DNA of 64,000 bases from Shimia sp022448905 (lineage in GTDB: Bacteria > Pseudomonadota > Alphaproteobacteria > Rhodobacterales > Rhodobacteraceae). The notes under the pieces are model-generated. The model was not told where the DNA came from. It ran no database searches and worked only from the letters and a program-made list of their open reading frames with translations. The DNA lies in assembly GCF_047126315.1 (NCBI RefSeq), contig NZ_CP138953.1:2976001-3040000 (forward strand), read 5' to 3'. The translations under genes were made by a program, and so were the position numbers. Shown here in pieces: positions 28,094 to 36,052 of the stretch (position 1 is the first letter of the stretch; each line of letters opens with the position of its first letter).

Positions 28094-29281
28094 ATGAACG
28101 GAGCGGACACCGCATGGATCATCGTGGCAACAGCCCTGGTCCTGTTCATGACATTGCCGGGTCTGGCGTTGTTTTACGGGGGCCTTGTGCGCGCCCGCAA
28201 CGTGCTCAGCGTCTTTATGCAAACTTATGCCATTGCCTGCTTGATGAGCGTTCTCTGGCTCGTCTTTGGCTACTCCATCGCCTTTGGTAATGACGGCGGT
28301 GCCACCTCGGTCTGGGGCGGCCTCGGTAAGATGTTCCTCTCCGGCGTCACCACCGACAGCTTGTCCGGCACCCTGCCTGAGGTGCTGTTCTTTGCCTTCC
28401 AGATGACCTTCGCGATCATTACCCCGGCACTGATCGTCGGCGCTTATGTCGAGCGCATTGGCTTTGGATTTGTGATGATCTTCTCCGGCCTGTGGATGCT
28501 GCTCTGCTATGCACCCGTCGTACATTGGATCTGGGGCGGCGGCATGATGGCCGACGGCGGCATCTTTGGCGAAATCGGCGTGCGAGACTTCGCCGGCGGC
28601 ATTGTGGTGCACGAAACCGCTGGTCTCGCAGCGCTGGTGATTGCCGTGATGCTCGGTGCCCGCAAGCACCGCACCACACCGCCACACGCTCCTTGGATGG
28701 TGATGATTGGCGCAGCTATGCTCTGGGTCGGCTGGTTCGGCTTTAACGGCGGCTCTCAGCTTGCCGCAGACGGCGGTGCCGCCATGGCCCTGACCGTGAC
28801 CCATATTTCCGCCGCCACGGCCTCACTCACCTGGGCCCTGTGGGAACGCATCAAATACGGCAAAGCCTCTTTGGTGGGTCTGGTCACCGGCACCATCGCT
28901 GGCCTTGCCTCCATCACGCCTGCGTCAGGCTTTGTCGGCCCGGTTGAAGCGCTGGTCATCGGCGCCATCGCGGGCATCCTGTGTCAGGAAGCTGTGAACC
29001 TCGTGCGCAACAAAGCCAAGATTGACGACACCCTGGACGTCTTTGCCGTGCACGGCGTGGGCGGCATCTTCGGCACCATCATGATCGCTGTCTTTGGCCA
29101 AGGCTCTTGGGTAGCCCAGCTTGGCGCGCTGGTAATCGTCGGCATCTTCACAGTGGTGGTGACCTACGTGCTGGTCAAACTGGTCAGCCTAATCACCCCG
29201 CTGCGCGTCGATGAGGAAACCGAAGTCAACGGCCTTGACCTCACGGTCCACGGCGAACGCGCTTACGACATCGCCTCATAG
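28094..29281 (+). CDS. amt: Ammonium transporter
   Basis: A 395-residue Amt/MEP/Rh channel with about 11 hydrophobic helices. It has the signature region DFAGGIVVHETAGLAALV, whose histidine is one of the twin pore histidines, and HGVGGIFGTI carries the second. It lacks a cleavable signal and starts directly with helix 1 (TAWIIVATALVLFMTLPG). The ATG at 28094 is preceded by AAGGAAAG. It imports ammonium under nitrogen limitation. No glnK gene precedes it, unlike the usual glnK-amtB pair. Confidence 0.95.
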   Translation: MNGADTAWIIVATALVLFMTLPGLALFYGGLVRARNVLSVFMQTYAIACLMSVLWLVFGYSIAFGNDGGATSVWGGLGKMFLSGVTTDSLSGTLPEVLFFAFQMTFAIITPALIVGAYVERIGFGFVMIFSGLWMLLCYAPVVHWIWGGGMMADGGIFGEIGVRDFAGGIVVHETAGLAALVIAVMLGARKHRTTPPHAPWMVMIGAAMLWVGWFGFNGGSQLAADGGAAMALTVTHISAATASLTWALWERIKYGKASLVGLVTGTIAGLASITPASGFVGPVEALVIGAIAGILCQEAVNLVRNKAKIDDTLDVFAVHGVGGIFGTIMIAVFGQGSWVAQLGALVIVGIFTVVVTYVLVKLVSLITPLRVDEETEVNGLDLTVHGERAYDIAS

Positions 29282-29307
29282 GACATCAAAAGCATCACTC
29301 CGGAACT

Positions 29308-29335
29308 GGGCGGCCGATTGTGGCCGCCCTTTTTT
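29308..29335 (+). terminator. Terminator of amt
   Basis: Stem GGGCGGCC / GGCCGCCC with a six-base loop and a run of six T. A strong intrinsic terminator 26 bp after the amt stop. Confidence 0.85.
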
Positions 29336-29345
29336 CAAACAAACC

Positions 29346-30074
29346 TTATGCAAGGGCGGCCTCCACTGTGCCTTGCCCGATGACGTCCTCCAAGGACAGC
29401 CCTGAAACGGTTTCAATCACTTCATAAATCCGGGCATCCGCCACCATCAATTGTTCCTCTGCCGCCTCCGGCTTAGAGGCACGCGCAACCTCCGCCTCGC
29501 GCTCCACTTGCACGACCTCATCCACTTCCTCGACCTGGTCCTGCGTGTCCTCGCCCGCCAGCGGTCCAGCTTCCACAGCCTCCCAACTGCCTGCCTGCGC
29601 AACCGCCTCTGCCGCGACATCTTCGCCTTCGCCCTGCGCCCCTTCAGTCACAGGCATCTGGTCCTCTTCCAGCGCCGCATCCTCCGCCCAAGCAGCGGCC
29701 CCGATCCACAGATCAGCCTCCGCTGCCGCCTCTTCGGCAAAGACCTCCGCCAGAATATCTTCCAGACTTTGCTCCGGAACTGCGCTGACGGACACCTCCA
29801 ACGGAACTTCCACCGGCACCGGCCCCTCTTCTGCCGATGCCACCGCGCGTGCCTCCCCGCCGTCGGTGCCGTTCTGCGCCTCCTCTAGGTCTGCGCCGTC
29901 TGCCTCTACCGCAGCGGCCAAAAGGTCCCCCGTACCTGCCTCATCCGAGACCCGCGGCAACCACTTTTCCGCCTCCGCCCGCGCTTCGTCTTCGATGTCG
30001 GCAACCATGTCGTCCACAACGCCCACAGCGGCAATCGCGCCGGCAACACCGAGAAAAACCAAAAACATAACCAT
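29346..30074 (-). CDS. Acidic single-pass membrane protein, possibly SOS-regulated
   Basis: A 242-residue protein of unknown function. Residues about 2-20 (MFLVFLGVAGAIAAVG) form one hydrophobic helix. The rest is rich in Ala, Glu, Asp and Val, with very few Lys or Arg, and reads as mostly disordered. A more ordered end is DARIYEVIETVSGLSLEDVIGQG. The opposite strand also has open frames, but this one has the membrane start and a terminal order typical of a real gene. The ATG at 30074 has only a weak ribosome binding site; a second ATG lies two codons in. A perfect GAAC-N7-GAAC box (30134-30148) is about 60 bp upstream. Confidence 0.55.
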   Translation of the reverse strand: MVMFLVFLGVAGAIAAVGVVDDMVADIEDEARAEAEKWLPRVSDEAGTGDLLAAAVEADGADLEEAQNGTDGGEARAVASAEEGPVPVEVPLEVSVSAVPEQSLEDILAEVFAEEAAAEADLWIGAAAWAEDAALEEDQMPVTEGAQGEGEDVAAEAVAQAGSWEAVEAGPLAGEDTQDQVEEVDEVVQVEREAEVARASKPEAAEEQLMVADARIYEVIETVSGLSLEDVIGQGTVEAALA

Positions 30075-30133
30075 GTTCTGAACCCAAAAAAATTCACTAC
30101 AACCTGAGATAGTTTAGGGCACGAAGGTTATCG

Positions 30134-30148
30134 GAACATTAAGTGAAC
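30134..30148 (-). promoter_or_regulatory. LexA/SOS-type box upstream of the acidic membrane protein
   Basis: GAAC-ATTAAGT-GAAC, which on the minus strand reads GTTC-N7-GTTC, the alphaproteobacterial SOS box. It lies 60 bp before the ATG at 30074. It shares GAACAT with the box upstream of lexA. About one such match would be expected by chance in a window this size, so location is the main support. Confidence 0.5.
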
Positions 30149-30318
30149 AAACGTACAGCGGACACTGCAACTCTGCTCCCGAGAAATCCGGGCGGGCCCG
30201 TCCTTGGTGACAAGTTGCCCTTCGCTTTACATGAGCCGAGTGGCACAGCGCCACGGTATTAGGGGGCTAAAAACGCGCCCACAACAGAAGGAGCACTCCC
30301 AAAAGTCTCTGAACGGCG

Positions 30319-30774
30319 TTAACGATACAACGCTTCGGCCCGCGCCTCAAACGCCGCCACAATCCGGTGCATCGCCTCATTGAACACCAGGCCAATCGCC
30401 TTTTGCAAAATGATGTTCTTGAACTCGAAATCCACAAAGAACTTCACTTCCACGCCGCCATCCACATCGGCAAAATCCCAGGTGGACTTCATGTATTTGA
30501 ACGGCCCGTCCAAGTATTCGGTGTCAATGTGTTTTGTCTCGGGGTGCAATACCACCCGGCTGCCAAAGCGCTCACGAAACACTTTGAACGAGATCACCAG
30601 ATCCGCCAGCATCTCCTCCGCCGCGCCACGCTCTGTTTGCACCGGCGTCACCGAGCGGATGCGCGCCGCCGCACACCAGGGCAAAAACTTCGGATAAGAC
30701 GCCACTTCCGCCACCAGATCATACATCTGTTGGGCGGTATACGGCAGCGTGCGGGTCTCAGAATGCGTCGGCAT
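30319..30774 (-). CDS. RatA/Coq10-like START-domain protein
   Basis: A 151-residue SRPBCC-fold protein of the Coq10/RatA family. It starts MPTHSETRTLPYTAQQMYDLVAEVASYPKFLPWC and has the FRERFGSRVVLHPETKHIDTEYLDGPFKYM region; the C-terminal helix is HRIVAAFEARAEALY. Family members bind hydrophobic ligands such as ubiquinone (Coq10), and E. coli RatA was reported as a toxin affecting ribosome assembly. No antitoxin gene is next to it, so the ubiquinone-binding reading is the better one. It is divergent from hpt. Confidence 0.87.
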   Translation of the reverse strand: MPTHSETRTLPYTAQQMYDLVAEVASYPKFLPWCAAARIRSVTPVQTERGAAEEMLADLVISFKVFRERFGSRVVLHPETKHIDTEYLDGPFKYMKSTWDFADVDGGVEVKFFVDFEFKNIILQKAIGLVFNEAMHRIVAAFEARAEALYR

Positions 30775-30872
30775 GTCGTCTCATTTTGGCGTGACAGCGC
30801 ATGGCGACCTCGCTATGCACAGTTCTGGTGGCGCACATAGCGGCGCAGGATGGGGAAAATCAAGAGGGTCTC

Positions 30873-31418
30873 ATGTCAGAGCGTCCATATGTCATCGATC
30901 AAATGATCTCGGCCAAGTCCATTGCAGCGCGGATCGAGGACCTCTCACGCGAAATTCAGGCGGAATATGACGGCACCGATAAGCTGATCGTGGTTGGCCT
31001 TCTGCGCGGCTCTTTTGTGTTCATTGCCGATCTGGTGCGCGAGCTCGACCTGCCTGTCGAAGTCGATTTTCTCGAAGCCTCCTCGTACGGAAACGCCATG
31101 GAAAGCAGTCGAGAAGTGCGGATTTTCAAAGACTTGCGCGGCGAAATTGAAGGGCGTGACGTGTTGGTTGTGGAAGACATTGTCGACACCGGCCATACGC
31201 TGACCCACGTGCTGCACCTGCTCAAGGCCCGCAATCCAGCCAAGATCAAAACCATCGCCCTGCTGGACAAACCGTCGCGCCGTGAGGCCGACATCGCTGC
31301 GGACTGGATTGGCTTTTCCATCCCCGATGAATTTGTCGTGGGCTATGGCATCGACTACGCCCAACGCAACCGCAATCTGCCCTTCATCGGCAAGGTGCGC
31401 TTTGTCGAAGACAGTTAA
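30873..31418 (+). CDS. hpt: Hypoxanthine phosphoribosyltransferase
   Basis: A 181-residue type I phosphoribosyltransferase. The PRPP-binding motif is VLVVEDIVDTGHTL, and the pyrophosphate-binding region is GLLRGSFVF. The C-terminal half holds the base-binding YGIDYAQRNRNLPFIG. It salvages hypoxanthine or guanine to IMP or GMP in the cytosol. The ATG at 30873 is preceded by GAGGG; an earlier in-frame start would add residues with no family match. Confidence 0.94.
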   Translation: MSERPYVIDQMISAKSIAARIEDLSREIQAEYDGTDKLIVVGLLRGSFVFIADLVRELDLPVEVDFLEASSYGNAMESSREVRIFKDLRGEIEGRDVLVVEDIVDTGHTLTHVLHLLKARNPAKIKTIALLDKPSRREADIAADWIGFSIPDEFVVGYGIDYAQRNRNLPFIGKVRFVEDS

Positions 31419-31576
31419 ACACTCCGGGCAGCCGATGCGCGTGTCCTAGACGCGTTCTTTATGCCCAATACCTCTGCGAAGACCCACCGGATCGGGGGCA
31501 CCGCCCCCAACGCACCTTGCCATCATCGACCGGCTTTCTTAGCTTAGACCAAAGTCAGCCAACACAGGCCTTTGTG

Positions 31577-31759
31577 ATGAACTTCCGCCACCTCATGCGC
31601 ATGAGCAAATGGGCCCGCAACCCGCCATCAGAGGCGCGGGTCAAGCTGGTGCTCGGCGTGGTGACCGCCTGCATCCTTCTGGTGTTGGTCGAGAAATTCA
31701 TCGGCTGGCCAGAGTTTCTCACCCTGGAGCCGCAGCGCCGCAATCCGGTGAAATTCTGA
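31577..31759 (+). CDS. Small single-pass membrane protein
   Basis: A 60-residue protein. It begins MNFRHLMRMSKWARNPPSEARV, then has one hydrophobic helix (LVLGVVTACILLVLVEKFI) and a short tail. Small proteins with this pattern are found in Rhodobacterales but have no assigned role that I know of. The ATG at 31577 was preferred over an upstream start because the basic, amphipathic stretch before the helix begins there. It lies between hpt and the antiporter gene; its stop is 8 bp from that gene's end. Confidence 0.65.
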   Translation: MNFRHLMRMSKWARNPPSEARVKLVLGVVTACILLVLVEKFIGWPEFLTLEPQRRNPVKF

Positions 31760-31766
31760 TACCCGC

Positions 31767-32723
31767 CTATTGCATCAACAAAAAGCCAAAATAGCCGAGA
31801 TACGCCACCAAAAAGGCACCACCTTCCAGTCGGCTGATCGTCCATCCGGTCCGCGCAAACCCTATCAGCAAGACAGACGCCCCCAGAAGCACCCAGATAT
31901 CAAAAGTCGCGATTTCAACGGGCACCGTGACGGGGTGAATCAACGCCGTCACGCCGACAATCCCCATAACGTTGAACAGATTGCTGCCAATGACATTGCC
32001 AATAGCGACGTCTCCCTGACCTTTGCGCACGGCAATCACTGCGGTGACCAACTCAGGCATGGACGTACCTATTGCCACCACAGTCAAACCGATCACGGTT
32101 TCTGAAATTCCGGCAAATTCGGCCACGCTGATCGCACCGTCCACCAGCAGACGCGCCCCAATGATGGTCGCAATCAACCCTACGACAGCGACACCGATCG
32201 CTGCGCTGAGGCCCAAGTCCGGGCCTGGTATAGCCGCCGCTTCCTTTTCATAGACCACAGCGTCAGACGTCTCTTTCGTCTTGGACACGGAGCGGAAGAC
32301 CACAAACAGATAAGCCGCCAACGCTGTCACAAAGCCCACACCAATCCACCGCGTGATCTCTCCAAACAGAACAACGCCCAGAAGCGCAAGCGTGGCTGCG
32401 ATCATGACGCTTCCATCTCGCCGCAAAGCGTCCCGTGCCACGGCCAAGGGTAAGAGCATCGCAGACACACCAAGTATAAGGAGAATGTTGCCAATGTTGC
32501 TGCCAACAACATTGCCAATTGCAATTCCAGCAGACCCAGACAAAGCAGCTTGGACGCTTGTGACCAGTTCTGGAGTGGATGTCCCAAACCCGACCAGTGT
32601 CAATCCTATCACCATTGGTGGCAAACCATAGGCTTTGGCAATGGTCACCGCCCCGCGAACCAGCATTTCCCCCCCAACAAAAAGGCCGGTCAGGCCAATC
32701 GCAATCATGATCCCCGCTGTCAC
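31767..32723 (-). CDS. Calcium/sodium antiporter (CaCA family, YrbG-like)
   Basis: A 318-residue membrane protein with two inverted repeats, each carrying a CaCA alpha motif. The first is VGFGTSTPELVTS with GNVVGSNIGN, and the second is VAIGTSMPELVTA with GNVIGSNLFN. It has about ten hydrophobic helices and a cytoplasmic loop between the two halves (FRSVSKTKETSDAVVYEKEA). It exchanges Ca2+ (or K+) for Na+ or H+. The start is probably the GTG at 32723, with GAGGG six bases upstream; an ATG at 32708 is an alternative. Confidence 0.92.
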   Translation of the reverse strand: MTAGIMIAIGLTGLFVGGEMLVRGAVTIAKAYGLPPMVIGLTLVGFGTSTPELVTSVQAALSGSAGIAIGNVVGSNIGNILLILGVSAMLLPLAVARDALRRDGSVMIAATLALLGVVLFGEITRWIGVGFVTALAAYLFVVFRSVSKTKETSDAVVYEKEAAAIPGPDLGLSAAIGVAVVGLIATIIGARLLVDGAISVAEFAGISETVIGLTVVAIGTSMPELVTAVIAVRKGQGDVAIGNVIGSNLFNVMGIVGVTALIHPVTVPVEIATFDIWVLLGASVLLIGFARTGWTISRLEGGAFLVAYLGYFGFLLMQ

Positions 32724-32794
32724 CTCAATCCCTCGCTACCGCTACAATTCACCCGTACCGCATACACATGTTAACCTATTGCACCGCAAAATGT

Positions 32795-32824
32795 GCACCT
32801 CTGCGAAACAGCCGCGATACCGAC
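32795..32824. repeat. Intergenic 30-bp repeat, copy 2
   Basis: Matches bases 3628-3657 at 26 of 30 positions, same orientation. It sits between the antiporter start and the terminator of the downstream gene. A short partial match (CCTCTGCGAA) also occurs near 31471. Confidence 0.5.
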
Positions 32825-32850
32825 AAAAAACCGACGTCGTAAAACGTCGG
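32825..32850 (-). terminator. Terminator of the deacetylase-like gene
   Basis: Read on the minus strand: stem CCGACGT / ACGTCGG with a six-base loop, then six T. It lies 34 bp after the end of the gene at 32885. Confidence 0.75.
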
Positions 32851-32884
32851 TCTTTCTGTGTCTTAACGCTGCGTGCGATGGAAC

Positions 32885-34297
32885 TTAGTTGATCGTGTCC
32901 AGCGCTGCGGAAACCGGCGCCATGGCCACCGTGCCCGCCCGATCCTGAAGCGCCCACAGCAGCAGCGCCGAGATCGCCTCATCACGCAACTGGCCCACCA
33001 TCACGACGCCTTGTTCCTGCCCGGCCTTGAAGGCCGCCCCGTCGAGGAACCGGCGCATCACCACGGCCGTTTGCTCTCCGGTGTCGAACTCACGGAAGAC
33101 GGTGTTGGACGGCACGCCTTCTTTGGCCGCCAGCTTTTGTGCAGTGTTCAAGCCATTGGTTTGCATCAACAAACCGTGGCCGCTTTCCAGCAACGCCTGC
33201 GTCACCTGATCACTGATCTCCTTGCTGCCCTGCAAGCCGTCATCCAGTCCTTCCATCACGCCAACAAAGGCGTCAGAGACCGACAAATGTGCCTGCAGCG
33301 CCTGCTCCACGTCGCTGGCTGTGGCGTCACTTGGCATGTCGACCATCGCCAGAACCTCAAAGCCACGCGCCCGGAAATCCGCTGTTTTTGCGGCCACATT
33401 TGGATCCAGCGTGCTCACAGCAATGCTCAGCGGATAGGGAAAACTCTCAAGCGCTTCCATATCAAAAGCCGCCTCGCCGGTGTCCACCAGAACAATCGCC
33501 ATCACCGGCTTTTCCTCTGCGTTTTCAAACTGTTCCGCGTTCACCTCAACCGGACGCGCGGCCAGCGTGTCCACGCTCTCTTCCTCATTTGCGCCCACAG
33601 TTGGCAACCGTGTGGATGTGCGCTGCTCGAACTTCTCGTTCAGGTTCGTGGCTGGCTTCAACAGACTTTCCTGCGTCTGTGCATCCTCAACCATGTCCTC
33701 TTCCGCAGACTCAGCATTCGGCGTGATGTCTTCCGCTTCCTCGATCGGCGCCGCCTCGGTCACAAGGCTCTCTTCAGCGGCGGCCTCTTCAGGCGCGTCA
33801 CTCTCAGAAGGCGTTGGGAATACTTCATTTTCCGCCACGTCTGGCGCGGCAGGCTGTGGTGGGTTGGTTGAAATCGACAGCTCGGAGTCCGGCACAGGCG
33901 CTGCGGGTGTCTCGGCCTGCGGGTTGGGCAGAACCGGCGTCTCTTCGTTCATCGCCACCGCCCCGTCACCCTCAGGTGCCGCAGGCACCGCCAAAGCCGC
34001 CGTCTCGGTCCCTGTCTCCGGTTTCGGCGCAGAGTCGGTGTTGCTCAAAGGCGGCGCATCGCTGCCATCCGCTTCAGGCGTAGCTGTGGCCGTCGCTTCG
34101 GTCACCGCCGCATCCGCCTGGGATTCTGTTTCCACCGCACCGCTCTCTTGCGACGCATCTTCCGTCGCTTTCGGCGCATCCGCGTTGGTCTGAGGTTTCA
34201 CCGTCGCAGGCAACGGCGACAACAGCGACGTCACGGCCAAAACGCCCCCCACCAGGATCGCGCCCCAAAACACACCTGACAATAATCCGCGCAACAT
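32885..34297 (-). CDS. Divergent polysaccharide deacetylase family protein, probably catalytically degenerate
   Basis: A 470-residue protein. It starts with a hydrophobic helix (LLSGVFWGAILVGGVLAV), so it is membrane-anchored or exported. A long acidic, Ala/Pro/Thr/Ser-rich linker covers residues about 35-255. The C-terminal 210 residues resemble the divergent polysaccharide deacetylase (YibQ/DUF610) fold. The motif that usually reads IDDLG is VDTGE here, and the region that normally carries metal-binding histidine reads FEVLAMVDMPSD. This suggests loss of the metal site. The ATG at 34297 was chosen because it precedes the helix directly; further in-frame starts upstream exist. It is divergent from trpG. 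Confidence 0.75.
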   Translation of the reverse strand: MLRGLLSGVFWGAILVGGVLAVTSLLSPLPATVKPQTNADAPKATEDASQESGAVETESQADAAVTEATATATPEADGSDAPPLSNTDSAPKPETGTETAALAVPAAPEGDGAVAMNEETPVLPNPQAETPAAPVPDSELSISTNPPQPAAPDVAENEVFPTPSESDAPEEAAAEESLVTEAAPIEEAEDITPNAESAEEDMVEDAQTQESLLKPATNLNEKFEQRTSTRLPTVGANEEESVDTLAARPVEVNAEQFENAEEKPVMAIVLVDTGEAAFDMEALESFPYPLSIAVSTLDPNVAAKTADFRARGFEVLAMVDMPSDATASDVEQALQAHLSVSDAFVGVMEGLDDGLQGSKEISDQVTQALLESGHGLLMQTNGLNTAQKLAAKEGVPSNTVFREFDTGEQTAVVMRRFLDGAAFKAGQEQGVVMVGQLRDEAISALLLWALQDRAGTVAMAPVSAALDTIN

Positions 34298-34442
34298 AGC
34301 TGCCTGCCTCTCTTTTACGTCCATTTTATGGGGCGACCTGCTCCTGCCCCTCTTGACCCTCTGCGCCAAGCCTGAACATGTATACCGCGAGCAGGCCCTC
34401 TGCCTCCACCCCTTTTGCATCTTTAGGGAAAGAACCGACAAA

Positions 34443-35036
34443 ATGCTGCTTCTGATCGATAACTACGACAGTTTCACCTACAACCTTGTGCACTATCTGG
34501 GCGAAATGGGCGCCGATGTGCAGGTCTGGCGAAACGACGCGTTGACCGTTCAGGACGCCATGGCCATGAACCCGTCGGGCATCCTTCTGTCCCCCGGTCC
34601 CTGTGACCCGTCTCAGGCAGGCATCTGTCTGGCTTTGACAGCGGCGGCAGCCGAAACCCGCACGCCTTTGATGGGCGTATGCTTGGGGCACCAGACCATC
34701 GGACAACACTTTGGCGGCGACGTTGTGCGCTGTCATGAGATTGTGCACGGCAAAATGGGCACCATGAAACACACGGGCAAAGGCCTCTTTGCCGGGCTGC
34801 CAAGCCCGTTTGAAGCCACACGCTATCACTCTCTTGTGGTGGACCGCGCGACACTGCCGGACTGTTTGGAAATCACCGCCGAATTGGACGATGGCACCAT
34901 CATGGGGCTGCAACACAAAGAGCTGCCCATCCACGGCGTGCAATTCCACCCGGAATCCATTGCCTCTGAGCACGGCCACGCCCTGCTCAAGAACTTTCTG
35001 GACATGATGCCCGCCAAAGAGGACGCCGCTGCATGA
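34443..35036 (+). CDS. trpG: Anthranilate synthase component II (glutamine amidotransferase)
   Basis: A 197-residue class I glutamine amidotransferase that supplies ammonia to TrpE. The opening LLIDNYDSFTYNLVHYLGE is diagnostic. The catalytic cysteine is in GVCLGHQTIG, and the His/Glu pair in VQFHPESI. The ATG at 34443 has AGGGAAAG upstream. trpE is not in the window. It overlaps trpD by 4 bp and is the first gene of trpG-trpD-ung-trpC-moaC-moeA. Confidence 0.95.
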   Translation: MLLLIDNYDSFTYNLVHYLGEMGADVQVWRNDALTVQDAMAMNPSGILLSPGPCDPSQAGICLALTAAAAETRTPLMGVCLGHQTIGQHFGGDVVRCHEIVHGKMGTMKHTGKGLFAGLPSPFEATRYHSLVVDRATLPDCLEITAELDDGTIMGLQHKELPIHGVQFHPESIASEHGHALLKNFLDMMPAKEDAAA

Positions 35037-36052
35037 CTGCCGATATTAAATTCCTGATCGGCGCCGCGGCTGATCGCCCTTTGACGCGCGCCGAGGCCGA
35101 AGACGCCTTTACACTCCTTTTTGAAGGCGAAGCCACTCCCAGCCAAATGGGCGGCCTGTTGATGGCCCTGCGCACCCGCGGCGAAACCGTGGATGAATAC
35201 GCCGCCGCAGCCGCCGTCATGCGCTCCAAATGCCATGCGGTAAAAGCGCCGAGCGGCGCCATTGACATCGTCGGCACCGGCGGCGACGGCAAGCACACGC
35301 TCAACATCTCTACCGCCACAGCCTTTGTCACCGCGGGCGCGGGCGTTGCCGTTGCCAAACACGGCAACCGAAACCTCAGCTCCAAATCCGGCACGGCAGA
35401 TGTGCAAACCCAGATGGGCATCAACGTCATGGTTGGCCCGGAAGCGGTTGAAAAGGCACTGGAAACCTGCGGCATCGCCTTCATGATGGCACCCATGCAC
35501 CATCCGGCCATTGCGCATGTGATGCCCACACGCGCCGAACTTGGCACGCGCACCATCTTCAACATCCTCGGCCCACTCACCAACCCGGCAGGTGTGAAGC
35601 GCCAACTGACCGGCGCCTTCACCCGTGACCTGATCCGCCCTATGGCCGAAACCCTTGGTCAATTGGGCAGCGAGCGCGCTTGGTTGGTGCATGGCTCCGA
35701 TGGCACCGATGAGCTGACCATCACCGGCATAAGCTGGGTCTCAGCGCTGGAGGCAGACGGCACTGTCAAAGACGTGGAGCTCCATCCCGAAGATGCTGGC
35801 CTGCCCGTGCACCCGTTTGAGGACATCGTCGGTGGAACGCCAGAAGACAACGCCAATGCTTTCCGCGCCCTGCTGGATGGTGCACAAAGCGCCTACCGCG
35901 ATGCTGTCCTGCTCAACTCCGCAGCAGCACTAGTGGTGGCTGATGCAGCAAGCGACCTGCGCGAAGGTGTTGAAAAGGCCCGTGAAAGCATCGACTCCGG
36001 GGCGGCCAAAGGCAAAGTGGCCGCATTGGCCAAAGTCACCTCGGCGGCATGA
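35033..36052 (+). CDS. trpD: Anthranilate phosphoribosyltransferase
   Basis: A 339-residue enzyme that joins anthranilate to PRPP, the second step of tryptophan synthesis. It shows the PRPP-binding motif VGTGGDGKHTLNIST, the KHGNRNLSSKSGTAD metal/substrate region, and the C-terminal GSDGTDELTI. The length is normal. It overlaps trpG (ATGA) and the next gene (ATGA). Confidence 0.96.
   Translation: MTADIKFLIGAAADRPLTRAEAEDAFTLLFEGEATPSQMGGLLMALRTRGETVDEYAAAAAVMRSKCHAVKAPSGAIDIVGTGGDGKHTLNISTATAFVTAGAGVAVAKHGNRNLSSKSGTADVQTQMGINVMVGPEAVEKALETCGIAFMMAPMHHPAIAHVMPTRAELGTRTIFNILGPLTNPAGVKRQLTGAFTRDLIRPMAETLGQLGSERAWLVHGSDGTDELTITGISWVSALEADGTVKDVELHPEDAGLPVHPFEDIVGGTPEDNANAFRALLDGAQSAYRDAVLLNSAAALVVADAASDLREGVEKARESIDSGAAKGKVAALAKVTSAA

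Noticed and set aside
29451..30081. Plus-strand open frames opposite the acidic membrane protein
   Set aside because: Ser/Ala/Pro-rich without motif or start signal. The minus strand has a membrane helix and an upstream box, so I kept that one, with moderate confidence.
30227..30285. tRNA-like or structured RNA between the acidic protein and ratA genes (GTGGC-ACAGC-GCCAC hairpin)
   Set aside because: Only one short stem; no cloverleaf, anticodon arm or CCA-adjacent acceptor pairing could be found.
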